From assembly GCA_028819195.1 (NCBI GenBank), contig JAPPMF010000002.1, positions 1 through 64,000 of the forward strand: a stretch of DNA of 64,000 nucleotides. Reading direction: 5' to 3'. The notes beneath the pieces were generated by a model, which saw only the letters and a program-made list of their open reading frames with translations, did not search any database and was not told the DNA's origin. The position numbers were made by a program, and so were the translations under genes. Shown here in pieces: positions 34,161 to 42,924 of the stretch. This DNA comes from Bin55 sp028819195. Lineage in GTDB: Bacteria > Pseudomonadota > Gammaproteobacteria > Pseudomonadales > Azotimanducaceae. Within the stretch, counting starts at the first letter, position 1, and each line of letters begins with the position of its first letter.

Positions 34161-35441
34161 ATGCTACTTCTTGAACTCAGTGATATCAATTTACGGCTTA
34201 GTCGTGCTGGTGAAGTGCTGTATCAACAACCAGGCGCGGCGTTTGTCGAACACAAACAGTTAACCTTTGGCAGAGACGCACTTGACGTCGTTAAGTTGCA
34301 TCCAAATCGAGTCCATACGCAGTACTGGCGTAGCATGGATCAAAGTGCTGTCGAACCCAAGGGTTTTGGCGTTAGCACACAGATCGATCTGGTCTATCGG
34401 CAATTACTTCAAATTCAAGAGCAGGCAAAATTGTCACTTGCTGACAAAGTGTGGTTTGCGGTCCCAAGCGATTTAAGTGATCAGCAACTTGGTTTACTCT
34501 ATGGTTCTTCCCTGAAAGCCGGTGTGCAATTGGGGGATTTCATTGACTATGGTGTCTTAGTCGGAGCTACTGTGGACATCGACGGTCCTTTAGCCTTTGT
34601 TGATATTGGTCTTCAACGTACGGTGGTCACGAGACTGGTAGTAGATCAGGACATCAGACGAGAATCTGTATCGGTAGATGCGCAATTGGGATTACTCCCA
34701 CTGATGAACACATGGATTCGGTTAGTGGCTGAAAATTTCCTCGACATTTCTAGGTTTGATCCACGAAAATTTGCTGAAACCGAACAACAGGTTTTTCATC
34801 AGATTCTCGACTTTGTACAGTCCGACGACGAACATCGGTCAATTGAAGCGGAGTATCGTAGCAACAAACGTCAGGTGGAAGTTTCGCGGAACGAGTTGAT
34901 TGAAGTAGGGGTTGAACGCTTCAATTCGACGCTGTCCTATTTGAATGGGTGTAAGCACGTAGTTCTCATGGAGAACGGTTGTCGGTTTCCCGGATTTACC
35001 ACACATTTGCAGCAAAAAGGTTGGCAGGTACATCAACGAAATTTGAGTGTGGTGCACAATTTCTTCAATTCCTATGATTTGGCAGAAACCGGTACTGAGT
35101 CTTCCGGCCGTAAGTTTCACACACACTTGAACCGAGTTCGTACTGGTGCTGCGAAGATTGAATCAGTTTCTTCCCCCGCCGACAATAAGCGCGCAACGCA
35201 TTTACTGCATGAGTTTGCCGCTAGACCTATTGGACAAACCCTGACAGTTGAGTGTGGGGCTGGTTCTGCGAGGCAAGCATGCTTTGAACTGAGTTTTCGC
35301 GGCGAAGAATTGCTGTTGTCCCCAAATGGTGCGACTCCACTAACAGTTAACGGTCGTACAATCGAAAAGGAATTGGTTGTTCATTGTGGTGATCTAATCA
35401 AAGTCTCGGACCAAGAGTATCGATTGATCGAAGTACACTAA
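34161..35441 (+). CDS. Actin/Hsp70-fold ATPase-like protein with FHA-like C-terminal domain
   Basis: 427 residues from ATG 34161, one base after the upstream stop. The first half reads like an actin/Hsp70-type fold: LLLELSDINLRLSRAGEV (phosphate-1-like start), KVWFAVPSDLSDQQ, and GPLAFVDIGLQRTVVTRLV (phosphate-2-like strand). Conservation of nucleotide residues is weak, so ATP use is uncertain. The final 80 residues (ELSFRGEELLLSPNGATPLTVNG, VVHCGDLIKVSDQEYRLIEV) look like an FHA/SMAD-type beta-sandwich, which would bind a phosphopeptide or a partner. No signal or helix, so it is cytoplasmic and may control the channel from inside. Wide alternatives remain. Confidence 0.6.
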   Translation: MLLLELSDINLRLSRAGEVLYQQPGAAFVEHKQLTFGRDALDVVKLHPNRVHTQYWRSMDQSAVEPKGFGVSTQIDLVYRQLLQIQEQAKLSLADKVWFAVPSDLSDQQLGLLYGSSLKAGVQLGDFIDYGVLVGATVDIDGPLAFVDIGLQRTVVTRLVVDQDIRRESVSVDAQLGLLPLMNTWIRLVAENFLDISRFDPRKFAETEQQVFHQILDFVQSDDEHRSIEAEYRSNKRQVEVSRNELIEVGVERFNSTLSYLNGCKHVVLMENGCRFPGFTTHLQQKGWQVHQRNLSVVHNFFNSYDLAETGTESSGRKFHTHLNRVRTGAAKIESVSSPADNKRATHLLHEFAARPIGQTLTVECGAGSARQACFELSFRGEELLLSPNGATPLTVNGRTIEKELVVHCGDLIKVSDQEYRLIEVH

Positions 35442-35442
35442 G

Positions 35443-36534
35443 ATGGCTAAGAAAAGAAAACGCACGGTCAATGTATTCACACTCTCGTTTTTGGATGTGA
35501 TGGCTGGAGGTTTTGGCGCAGTTATTCTTATCTTCTTGATCATCAACCACACGATTGTCAAGACTGAAAAGTCTGATCCCGAGTTGCTCAATGAAATACG
35601 ACTGATCGACTACCAAACGGAACAAGCTGAGAAGAATCGCGCCGCACTGATGGAAGTTGTCGGTGACTTACGCAACCGTATCGCTGATGCCAAAGAACGT
35701 ATCGAAGAATTACTCCGGGAAGTTGAGACAAAAACGGATGAAGTCGACGATGTGGAAAAGAACGCGATAGATCTAAGTGAGACACTTAAAAGACTTAGAA
35801 GTGAAATTCGGTCGGCACAAATGGAGCTTGATTTACTTGAATCTCGAGAAGATGCTAGCGGTAAAACTCCCATTGAAATTCTCGGAGAAGGAGACCGACA
35901 GTATCTGACTGGTTTATATGTTGGTGGTAATCATATTTTGATTGCCTTAGATATGTCAGCGAGTATGTTGGATAAAACCATTGTGAACATCGTTCGCACA
36001 CGAAACATGTCGGTGGAACGACAATTGAAATCGCCAAAATGGCGTCGAGCGATCGACACTGTTGAATGGTTAGCAGCCAATTTACCGCTAGACAGTAATG
36101 TTCAAATCGCTGGATTTAATGAATCGGTTGAGTTTCTCGTGGGTGATGGCGATTGGAGTCCAGTTCTTGAAACTGAGCCAGTCATCGAAGCTGTCAAGTT
36201 GTTGCGAGAAACTCCACCCGAAGGTGGAACGAATTTAGAGCGTTTATTCAGAAGATTTAGTGAGATGGATCCTTTACCAGATAATATCTTTCTAATTACC
36301 GACGGCTTACCGACGATGGATGACTCCAACCGTAGTAAACGGAAACTTACAGTCAGTGCTAACGAACGTCACTCATTGTTTTTAGATATACAACGAAGTA
36401 TGGTACCCATAGGTGTAACCATTAACGTAATCTTGTTCCCCTTGGAAGGCGATCCTTGGGCTGCAGGTGCTTTTTGGAGTTTGTGTTATCAAACTGCTGG
36501 TACTTTTATGACACCGTCTGAGGATTGGCCATGA
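35443..36534 (+). CDS. VWA-domain protein with ExbD-like N-terminal helix and coiled coil (1)
   Basis: 363 residues. A basic N-terminus (KKRKR) is followed by one membrane helix (about 14-36) beginning SFLDVMAGGFGAVILIF. The LDVM with its membrane-buried aspartate (residue 18) matches the proton-carrying motif in ExbD and TolR. Residues 45-135 are a long coiled coil rich in Glu, Arg and Lys. Residues 160-360 form a von Willebrand A domain with intact metal site: DMSAS at 170-174, the threonine in EGGTNLE, and LITDG. It should face the periplasm. It begins 1 bp after the actin-like gene and overlaps the second VWA gene by 4 bp (ATGA). Confidence 0.82.
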   Translation: MAKKRKRTVNVFTLSFLDVMAGGFGAVILIFLIINHTIVKTEKSDPELLNEIRLIDYQTEQAEKNRAALMEVVGDLRNRIADAKERIEELLREVETKTDEVDDVEKNAIDLSETLKRLRSEIRSAQMELDLLESREDASGKTPIEILGEGDRQYLTGLYVGGNHILIALDMSASMLDKTIVNIVRTRNMSVERQLKSPKWRRAIDTVEWLAANLPLDSNVQIAGFNESVEFLVGDGDWSPVLETEPVIEAVKLLRETPPEGGTNLERLFRRFSEMDPLPDNIFLITDGLPTMDDSNRSKRKLTVSANERHSLFLDIQRSMVPIGVTINVILFPLEGDPWAAGAFWSLCYQTAGTFMTPSEDWP

Positions 36535-37526
36535 AAAAACGCAATCGTGAGACATCAGCATTAAGTTTAGCTTTTTTGGATGTGATTTGTTGCGGTTTTG
36601 GCGCGATCATATTGTTGCTTATGATCACCAAGTTTGGGATTCCTTCTGTTCTTGAACAGAGTCGGGAACAACTCCTTGCTTTACTTGAACTTCGCCAGGC
36701 AGCTATCGAGGAAATTTTTGGTGAGACTGAAAAACTTGAACGAGCGAAAGAGGAGACTGAGAAAGATTTAGATGTAGAAATCCAAGAAATTGTCAAACTG
36801 CAAAAAGAACTCATAGAACTCACGAGTCGATTTGAATCCGTACTGGAAATTTCTGAGATTCAATCGGAAGAAATTGAGGATCTCACTCGTGCCAAACAAA
36901 CTCTATCCGATGAAATGATTCGGTTACTCGGTACTGACTGGCGTCGGCAAGATCGAACTATTGGTGGAATCACCGTCGATAGCGAGTATATTGTATTTGT
37001 CATTGATACCTCCGGTAGTATGCGACGGTATTGGACTACGGTGGTGCAGAAATTCGAAGAAGTATTGAATATCTATCCTGTCGTTAAGGGGGTACAAATT
37101 TTGAATAATGACGGCGAGTATATGTATCCACGCCATGCTGGTGAGTGGTTGAAGGACACTCCCGATGCAAGGCGGGCGATCGTGGACGGATTACGCGGCT
37201 GGCCAAAGCAGTCCATTTCTAATCCCGTACCTGGCATCATTACGGCGATCGACGACTTTTATGATCCGAATAAACGTATTAGTCTTTACATATTTGGAGA
37301 TGATTTTTCGGTGCAGGGTGGTTGGACCGTTGAAGAAGTAGTGGATCGAATTGATGCAAAGAATATCGCGGATGCCGAAGGCAATCGACGAGTTCGCATT
37401 CATGCAGTTGGCTTCCCGATTTACTTGAGCATTCGACAAGTTAATCACATTCTTCGATACACAAACTTAATGCGTGAATTAACCGTGCGTAATCACGGGA
37501 CATTCGTCGGACTGCCATCTATTTAA
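36531..37526 (+). CDS. VWA-domain protein with ExbD-like N-terminal helix and coiled coil (2)
   Basis: 331 residues from ATG 36531, inside the ATGA overlap with the previous gene; a TTG six bases earlier is less likely. Same plan as its neighbour: basic start, helix with LAFLDVICCGFGAIILLLM (buried aspartate 17), an acidic coiled coil (45-130), then a VWA domain with DTSGS at 159-163 and a GDDF segment. The metal site is present but the third position is less clear than in the first copy. The two proteins share the helix and layout more than the VWA sequence, so they probably form a heterodimer rather than act redundantly. It is inferred to be the partner of the ExbB-like subunit. Confidence 0.8.
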   Translation: MKKRNRETSALSLAFLDVICCGFGAIILLLMITKFGIPSVLEQSREQLLALLELRQAAIEEIFGETEKLERAKEETEKDLDVEIQEIVKLQKELIELTSRFESVLEISEIQSEEIEDLTRAKQTLSDEMIRLLGTDWRRQDRTIGGITVDSEYIVFVIDTSGSMRRYWTTVVQKFEEVLNIYPVVKGVQILNNDGEYMYPRHAGEWLKDTPDARRAIVDGLRGWPKQSISNPVPGIITAIDDFYDPNKRISLYIFGDDFSVQGGWTVEEVVDRIDAKNIADAEGNRRVRIHAVGFPIYLSIRQVNHILRYTNLMRELTVRNHGTFVGLPSI

Positions 37527-37562
37527 TTGATCAAAGACGACAGACATAGGAGAATTCAGGTC

Positions 37563-38291
37563 ATGCGAATTCGTTTAACTTTTATTTCGCTAGCGTTTAG
37601 TGTACTGGGCTTAAGTCTGCTCAGCGCCTGTGCGAGAAATATCATCGTAACGGCAGACGCGACCGTACCTACGCCGATAGTGGACCCGCATCCATTTGAT
37701 GTAGGGATTTACTATTCACCTGAACTCGTTGAATATGTACATGAGCAGAAAGTTGCGGATCGAGGTTCCATAACGATAGATCTTGGTAGGAATCAGAAAA
37801 CCGTATTTGATCGCACTTTTGGCCAGATGTTTCAAGAAGTGGTGCATGTGGAGTCGCTCGACGCGATACCACAAAATGTTGCTGGTGTTCTTGTACCCTC
37901 CATAATTGATGTACAGTTGATGACTCCGCGACAATCTCGTAACGATTATTATGAAATTTGGATTCGGTATAGTATTGAGATTATTCTCCCTGACGGTACC
38001 AAATTAGATTTTGCGTCCACAGCTAGTCGCGGAGGTCGCGAGGATCCCGAAGCCAGGAGAACTCAAGTAGCGTGGATGATAGCGGCTTACGGCAAGGCCA
38101 ATAAACAGGACTATTCAAGCTTTATGGATAAAGCGGATTCTGCACTTGCCGAGGCAACTCAGAACGCGTATCGAGACGCCGCGCTTTTGATTGTGGTTAG
38201 TTTAGCTAATATAGCCGATCCACCCAGACGGGGAGATCCAAGAATAAAATCAGCAGTACGTGAATGGATAAAGGAGAACAGTCAACCATGA
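37563..38291 (+). CDS. Lipoprotein of the envelope cluster (1)
   Basis: 242 residues from ATG 37563. Signal peptide with lipobox LSAC (cysteine near residue 23) and arginine just after. The mature part has an alpha/beta appearance (FDVGIYYSPELVEYV, TVFDRTFGQMFQEVVHV, NVAGVLVPSIIDVQL, YYEIWIRYSIEIILPDGT), suggestive of outer-membrane-side lipoproteins that bind a partner, in the style of LpoB- or CsgG-like N-domains; this is only a structural impression. It overlaps the next lipoprotein gene by 4 bp (ATGA), so the two are translated together. Function unknown. Confidence 0.7.
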   Translation: MRIRLTFISLAFSVLGLSLLSACARNIIVTADATVPTPIVDPHPFDVGIYYSPELVEYVHEQKVADRGSITIDLGRNQKTVFDRTFGQMFQEVVHVESLDAIPQNVAGVLVPSIIDVQLMTPRQSRNDYYEIWIRYSIEIILPDGTKLDFASTASRGGREDPEARRTQVAWMIAAYGKANKQDYSSFMDKADSALAEATQNAYRDAALLIVVSLANIADPPRRGDPRIKSAVREWIKENSQP

Positions 38292-38986
38292 AATTGTTAC
38301 AAACTACGTTTCGAACAATCGTCCTTGTAGGAGTTTTCTTCCTAGGATATCTGGTTTTACCTGGATGTGTCTCGACTACACAACAGCAGTTTCGTGAAGC
38401 CGATACCGGAATTGAAGAGGGCGAAGTGATCGCCATATTACGCCGTAAATCTAACACTCGCAATGAGACAGAAGAGAGTTTTATTGAATGTCTAACAGAA
38501 AAGACTTCGTCTGGACAAGGTGCAATCGAAGTGATGTCTGATCGTGAGTTTGTGGATGCGTTGTTTCCTTGGTTTGAGCCCCGAAGCGCACCTAGAAACG
38601 TTGATGAGATGCCCCGATATTTTGAGAATGAGAACATTCGTGAAACCTTAGAACAGATCGATGCACGGTATATCGTGTGGGTAAATGGTACAACGCAACG
38701 TACTGATCAAAGTGGGTCAGTGCAATGTGCGGTAGCAACTGGGGGAATACCGGCTTGTTTCGGTTTCCTTACTTGGGAAGCCGGCTCAGACTATGAAGCA
38801 ACGATCTGGGATATCGATCGCGGAATCACTGTGGGTCGTTTGAGTGCCGAATCAAAGGGGATGAGTTTTGTACCTGCTATCGTTGTACCAATACCTTTTG
38901 TCGCACGAACTCAAGCGAGTGCTTGTGCGTCCTTGGCTGAACAACTCAAAGACTTTATTGCTGGAAAAGACCCAGTCGAAGAATAG
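38288..38986 (+). CDS. Lipoprotein of the envelope cluster (2)
   Basis: 232 residues from ATG 38288 (ATGA overlap with the preceding stop). Signal peptide with lipobox LPGC, cysteine near residue 27. It has an alpha/beta-type mature domain (IEEGEVIAILRRKSN, IEVMSDREFVDALFPWF, QIDARYIVWVNGTT, YEATIWDIDRGITVG, ACASLAEQLKDFI) and a glycine/proline-rich hydrophobic loop near residue 200 (GMSFVPAIVVPIPFV). The phrases 'ARYIVWVNG' and 'DIDRG' resemble lipoproteins that hold a ligand-sensing alpha/beta fold. It is the last gene of the cluster; the next gene is on the other strand 5 bp away. Confidence 0.7.
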   Translation: MKLLQTTFRTIVLVGVFFLGYLVLPGCVSTTQQQFREADTGIEEGEVIAILRRKSNTRNETEESFIECLTEKTSSGQGAIEVMSDREFVDALFPWFEPRSAPRNVDEMPRYFENENIRETLEQIDARYIVWVNGTTQRTDQSGSVQCAVATGGIPACFGFLTWEAGSDYEATIWDIDRGITVGRLSAESKGMSFVPAIVVPIPFVARTQASACASLAEQLKDFIAGKDPVEE

Positions 38987-38991
38987 TACTG

Positions 38992-39627
38992 TTACGCCCC
39001 TAGTGGCTGGATCTCCAAAATCTCGCCGGTGTAACGATTGGGTTCAACAGCATACCATCGTCTGAGTTCTGTGTTCCACTTAGCTTCGCACCTAGCTGCA
39101 AGTTCATAAAACGTCGGTCTCCCAGGATCAGCAAGCACAATCCTAGGCACACCATTTGACATCGCAATCTCGATGACTAACTGAAGGGGATCAATCAACT
39201 CATCCCAATAGCTGATATCAGCACCAACGATGATATCCTGTGTTGCTAGTTCGGCGGTTTTTAAATGCGCGAAGTCTACGTTGCGTTCTTCGATTTTTAC
39301 ATTATTTAACGAAGCGAGTAGGTGCATATAGGGGAAGACATTAGGGTCAATGTCGACTCCGGTAACTTTTGCTTGCCAATGTACCGCAGCATGCACACCG
39401 ACTGCCGACCACCCACAGCCTAGATCCATTAACTTAGTGGCAACTGTAGGGGGATTATGTTGCAAGTAATCAATCAGAACAAAACTACTTTGCCACGCGC
39501 GTGTACCGTGAGCGGAAGGAGAGTAATAGCGTTTGAGGCGACGAACGAATGGATGTTGGGTACGGAGAAAGAACGTCCCGTATGCTTGGTAGATACCTGA
39601 ATCAGCATCCTCAACCCATTCAGGCAT
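38992..39627 (-). CDS. Class I SAM-dependent methyltransferase
   Basis: 211 residues. Motif I is MDLGCGWSAVGVHAA, preceded by a helix with RAWQSSFVLIDYL; motif II VTGVDIDPNVF and the later IIVGADISYWDELIDP follow, with a strand of the PRIVLADPGRPTF type. The LGCGxS...GADxxYWDE pattern resembles the METTL21/FAM86-like lysine methyltransferases of proteins, so a protein target is possible. A small-molecule target cannot be excluded. It is convergent with the envelope cluster and on the same strand as the TonB-dependent receptor, from which a terminator separates it. Confidence 0.85.
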   Translation of the reverse strand: MPEWVEDADSGIYQAYGTFFLRTQHPFVRRLKRYYSPSAHGTRAWQSSFVLIDYLQHNPPTVATKLMDLGCGWSAVGVHAAVHWQAKVTGVDIDPNVFPYMHLLASLNNVKIEERNVDFAHLKTAELATQDIIVGADISYWDELIDPLQLVIEIAMSNGVPRIVLADPGRPTFYELAARCEAKWNTELRRWYAVEPNRYTGEILEIQPLGA

Positions 39628-39669
39628 TTTCTAATTGATTAGCGGTGACTTAATCGACGAGTTGAAGTG

Positions 39670-39707
39670 AAAAAAGAAGGGTCGCATCAAATCGATGGCG
39701 ACCCTTC
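39670..39707 (-). terminator. Rho-independent terminator of the TonB-dependent receptor gene
   Basis: GAAGGGTCGC (39676-39685) pairs exactly with GCGACCCTTC (39698-39707), with ATC/GAT able to extend the stem inward. On the minus strand the stem is followed by six T (39675-39670). It lies 60 bp past the receptor stop and before the methyltransferase. Confidence 0.9.
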
Positions 39708-39766
39708 ATACGAGAATAATTTATGAATTTCAGTTGTGTAATTTTCTCACACAAATTTTGATTTTG

Positions 39767-42190
39767 TTACCAAAGGTATTCAATGGTCCCGTAGTATGAG
39801 CCACCTTCAAAATTTGCGGCGGTTCGGCGGGCATACGGGAGTCCTACATTCAGACGGTTAGCGTAAGGTTCACCAATCGTATCTACGTAAGTATCGAACG
39901 CATTGATCAGACCAAACTTGACATGAACATCGTCTCGCCATTTGAAACGTGCTTCGAAGTCTACGAAGAATGTTGCGTCTAATTCTTTGGTCGGAGGTGA
40001 GCCACCTATTACACCGCGTTCGTCGTAGTGGCTACCGTAATACTGTCCTCGCAAGATCATGCTCCATCGTTCGTTCAGTGTAGTAGTTGAAGTGCCAACG
40101 ATTTTTAGGTTGGGATAGCTGTTCTCAATATCTTCAATGTCAGCAGCCGGAACCGGTAAAATTCCGTTCACTGCAGATTGACTTAATACTTCGACTTCGT
40201 TGTGACTCAGTGCGATACTGAGATCACTAGGAATCCCTTCAATAATGATTGGTGCAGTATAAACGATGTCAATTCCACTAGACTGAATGTCTAGAGCATT
40301 CGTGAAGAATGAAACGTTCGTCTGAATGCCGCCTGGACCTAAAACGGGGAGAGTTTGGGTCTTGTAGATTCGATCATTGATCCTAATTTGGTAGATATCT
40401 ACTGACAATTTGGAGTTTTCAAACACTTCATCCGTGTCGAAAATTGTTCCCCAGGTATAGGAGAGTGAAGTCTCAGCTCCAAGTTTCTTACCACCAGCTT
40501 GGCGTGCAAATGGGTGGCGCGAACGTACAAACCCTTGTTCTGTTTGTCCCCCGGTATTGGTATCGAACGTAGTTGTTACCTTCTGGATATTCCCTTGCCC
40601 TGGTGTAGGTGCATGGAAGCCGGTTGATATCGTTAAACGGGACGTAATACGCTCGTCAAAGTGATATCGTAGAGCGGCTTTACCTGTCCAGTTTTCGCCA
40701 AAATCTGAGTAACGTTCATATCGAGCTGCTACTTGCCAGAGCATGTTGTCAGTATCACGTTCTACTTCAATGAAAGCACCCATATTCTGTCTTTCGTAAT
40801 CGCCCTCATCTTCAGGTGAGAAGCCTTTGAATCCACTCGAACCGAGACCTTCGTACGAGGTCGCTTCGCCAGCAAAAATTCTGAATTCTTCACTACGCCA
40901 TTCACCGCCGATGGTAACATGGATATTTTCAGTGTATTGCCTGCGCAGATCTCCGTTAACGACAAGTTCCGTCTGTCCAAGGGCTCCGACGTCGAAATCG
41001 CGTTGTAGTGGTTCGCCGGCAGCGTTTAAGCCGATGGATGGATTAATTGTGTTGTACAGGGTGAAGTCAATGATGTTGTTTCCAACACTGAAGTTTACAT
41101 CATATAACCAATCACCGTCTAATTCGCCTTCAGCGCCAACAACAACAGAATAGTCATCGGTTTCGCCGTCAAAGTAGGGAGTAAAACCTTGGGGTAACCC
41201 TGTGAATCCCTCTTCGGCAAGAGCGGTAAGGGTGGAATGGGTTGGTCCGCGATAGAAAAATCGATATCTACCATGTGCTTGCGCAAGGTTTCCTTGCATA
41301 TACCAACTCATGGTGTCCGAGATTGGATGTCCAGCGGTCACAAATAGTAGTAATGCTTCGTGGCGTGGACGTCCCCAAGTTTGCGCGAGACCTTTATCTT
41401 CGAAAGGTGAATCGAGACCTACTCTTCGTACACCGCTATTTATTAGGGCTAATGCATCTGGTCGTTGAACTCCGCGTGAATGGGCTTGGTTGTAATTACG
41501 TTCGAAACTGAGGTTCATAAAACCTTCAGTACCCAACTGCAGGCCGACATTCCCGTCAATCTTAAAGTTTCGTTCGCCGTCGAAGAAAGAACCGAATTGA
41601 GTTCGAAGTATGCCACCCTGGCTTGATTTTTTAGTCTGAAAGTTCATTACCCCAGAGATTGCGTCGGCGCCGTATTGTGCTGACGCACCATCGCGTAAGA
41701 TTTGAATGTTTTCGATCGCGATGCTTGGGATCATACCGATATTTGGTGCGTGTGCACCTTTCCCTGCTGCGGGAACGAATTCAGCGATTAAAGCCGCCCG
41801 ATGTCGCCGTACTCCGTTAACCAAGACGAGGTGTTGGTCGGGTGCAAGACCGCGTAACGATGTCGGTCGAACGAACGTGTCGCCGTCGCCGGAAGCGATC
41901 GATGCGTTGAAATAGGGAACGAGTGAACGGAGTGCATCGGTTATATCTGCCGTGTTGCCGATCGAGGTCAGTTCATCCGAGTCAAAAAAGTCAATCGGCG
42001 CGGTGGAATCATCTACCGTTCGAGGCGTTCGACTCCTAGAGCCTATTACGACGAGTACTTCGACGTCTTCGGAACTCTCGGCCGCTTCCGAGTCCTCACC
42101 TTCTTCTGACTGTGCCAATAAGTTGTATGGTAGCATAAAGGTTAGGGCTACCAACAGTCCTATGACTGTGATGCGGTCGTGTTTTCGCAT
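39767..42190 (-). CDS. TonB-dependent outer-membrane receptor
   Basis: 807 residues from ATG 42190, chosen because AAGGAG lies 10 bases ahead and the signal peptide (ITVIGLLVALTFMLPYNLLAQ) then starts properly; an ATG at 42223 would add 11 residues. After an acidic linker, the plug domain runs from about 45 to 180 (VVIGSRSRTPR, DALRSLVPYFN, LRGLAPDQHLVLVNGVRRH, ILRDGASAQYGADAISGVMNF). The beta-barrel follows and ends in the aromatic GTIEYLW. It imports a ligand across the outer membrane using TonB energy. The substrate is not evident: no siderophore or sugar genes are adjacent. Confidence 0.95.
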   Translation of the reverse strand: MRKHDRITVIGLLVALTFMLPYNLLAQSEEGEDSEAAESSEDVEVLVVIGSRSRTPRTVDDSTAPIDFFDSDELTSIGNTADITDALRSLVPYFNASIASGDGDTFVRPTSLRGLAPDQHLVLVNGVRRHRAALIAEFVPAAGKGAHAPNIGMIPSIAIENIQILRDGASAQYGADAISGVMNFQTKKSSQGGILRTQFGSFFDGERNFKIDGNVGLQLGTEGFMNLSFERNYNQAHSRGVQRPDALALINSGVRRVGLDSPFEDKGLAQTWGRPRHEALLLFVTAGHPISDTMSWYMQGNLAQAHGRYRFFYRGPTHSTLTALAEEGFTGLPQGFTPYFDGETDDYSVVVGAEGELDGDWLYDVNFSVGNNIIDFTLYNTINPSIGLNAAGEPLQRDFDVGALGQTELVVNGDLRRQYTENIHVTIGGEWRSEEFRIFAGEATSYEGLGSSGFKGFSPEDEGDYERQNMGAFIEVERDTDNMLWQVAARYERYSDFGENWTGKAALRYHFDERITSRLTISTGFHAPTPGQGNIQKVTTTFDTNTGGQTEQGFVRSRHPFARQAGGKKLGAETSLSYTWGTIFDTDEVFENSKLSVDIYQIRINDRIYKTQTLPVLGPGGIQTNVSFFTNALDIQSSGIDIVYTAPIIIEGIPSDLSIALSHNEVEVLSQSAVNGILPVPAADIEDIENSYPNLKIVGTSTTTLNERWSMILRGQYYGSHYDERGVIGGSPPTKELDATFFVDFEARFKWRDDVHVKFGLINAFDTYVDTIGEPYANRLNVGLPYARRTAANFEGGSYYGTIEYLW

Positions 42191-42499
42191 AAGCAAAATT
42201 CTCCTTTTTGTTCGCGATTTCAATAGGATAGAGGACCGCCATGCTTTGTATGGTGGAACTCTAACATATCCATGTTCCCCATGAGAATTTACCCAAAGGG
42301 TTTCTACTCTTATTACTCAAAATTGAGTTACGCTAGCACAATTTTAACTTTTTCGTTGTATAACGTAACTTTGTCAAGTATAAATTTTATTCGTAACGCG
42401 TTCTTGACACGAAATGTACGATTGATAAGTTGGCGCAAACGCGCATTTGAAACTAGTAATTTTGATGAAAATTCACCTTGTTTTGCAGTCTTCTATCCC

Positions 42500-42922
42500 T
42501 CAATTTTGCACGATGTAATTACTTGCGGTCGCGCGAATTTTTTGTACTATAGATCGTAGACCATTTCCTCGAATGGGGGATAAATGGGATAAGATGTCCA
42601 GCTTTGAGAATAGTGCTTCGATGTCGTATGTAAGAATATGTTTTGCAGTATTCCCCGAATAAACCGATAAAACAATCGCGAGTAATCCTCTTACGATGTG
42701 GGCATCGCTGTCAGTATAGAAACTCAAAACGGTACTGTGTTCGTCGTACTCTGACGTTAACCATACTTGACTTTGGCAACCACGAACCAGATTGGATTCG
42801 ATACGAGCAGCTTCCGGTAAAGGAGCCAAGGACTTGCCAAGATCAAGAATGTAACGATACTTTTCTTCCCAGCCATCCAAGATTTCGAGTGTATCGACGA
42901 TTTCAGTGAGTGGAGGGGGCAA
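42500..42922 (-). CDS. sufE: Cysteine desulfuration protein SufE
   Basis: 140 residues from TTG 42922, two bases after the sufT stop; an ATG at 42979 would overlap sufT by 55 bp and add non-family sequence. E. coli SufE has 138. The active cysteine lies in VRGCQSQVW (residue 49), followed by ADAHIVRGLLA-like DSDAHIVRGLLAIVL and LSPIRGNGLRSIVQKIRA. SufE accepts persulfide sulfur from SufS and stimulates it. It is the last gene of sufA-T-E on the minus strand. Confidence 0.93.
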   Translation of the reverse strand: MPPPLTEIVDTLEILDGWEEKYRYILDLGKSLAPLPEAARIESNLVRGCQSQVWLTSEYDEHSTVLSFYTDSDAHIVRGLLAIVLSVYSGNTAKHILTYDIEALFSKLDILSHLSPIRGNGLRSIVQKIRATASNYIVQN

Positions 42923-42924
42923 CC

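Noticed and set aside
33362..37526. Zorya-type defence system (ZorA is MotA/ExbB-like)
   Set aside because: No ZorB with OmpA/peptidoglycan-binding domain and no ZorC, ZorD or ZorE. The VWA partners, PEGA proteins and lipoproteins point to an envelope machine instead.
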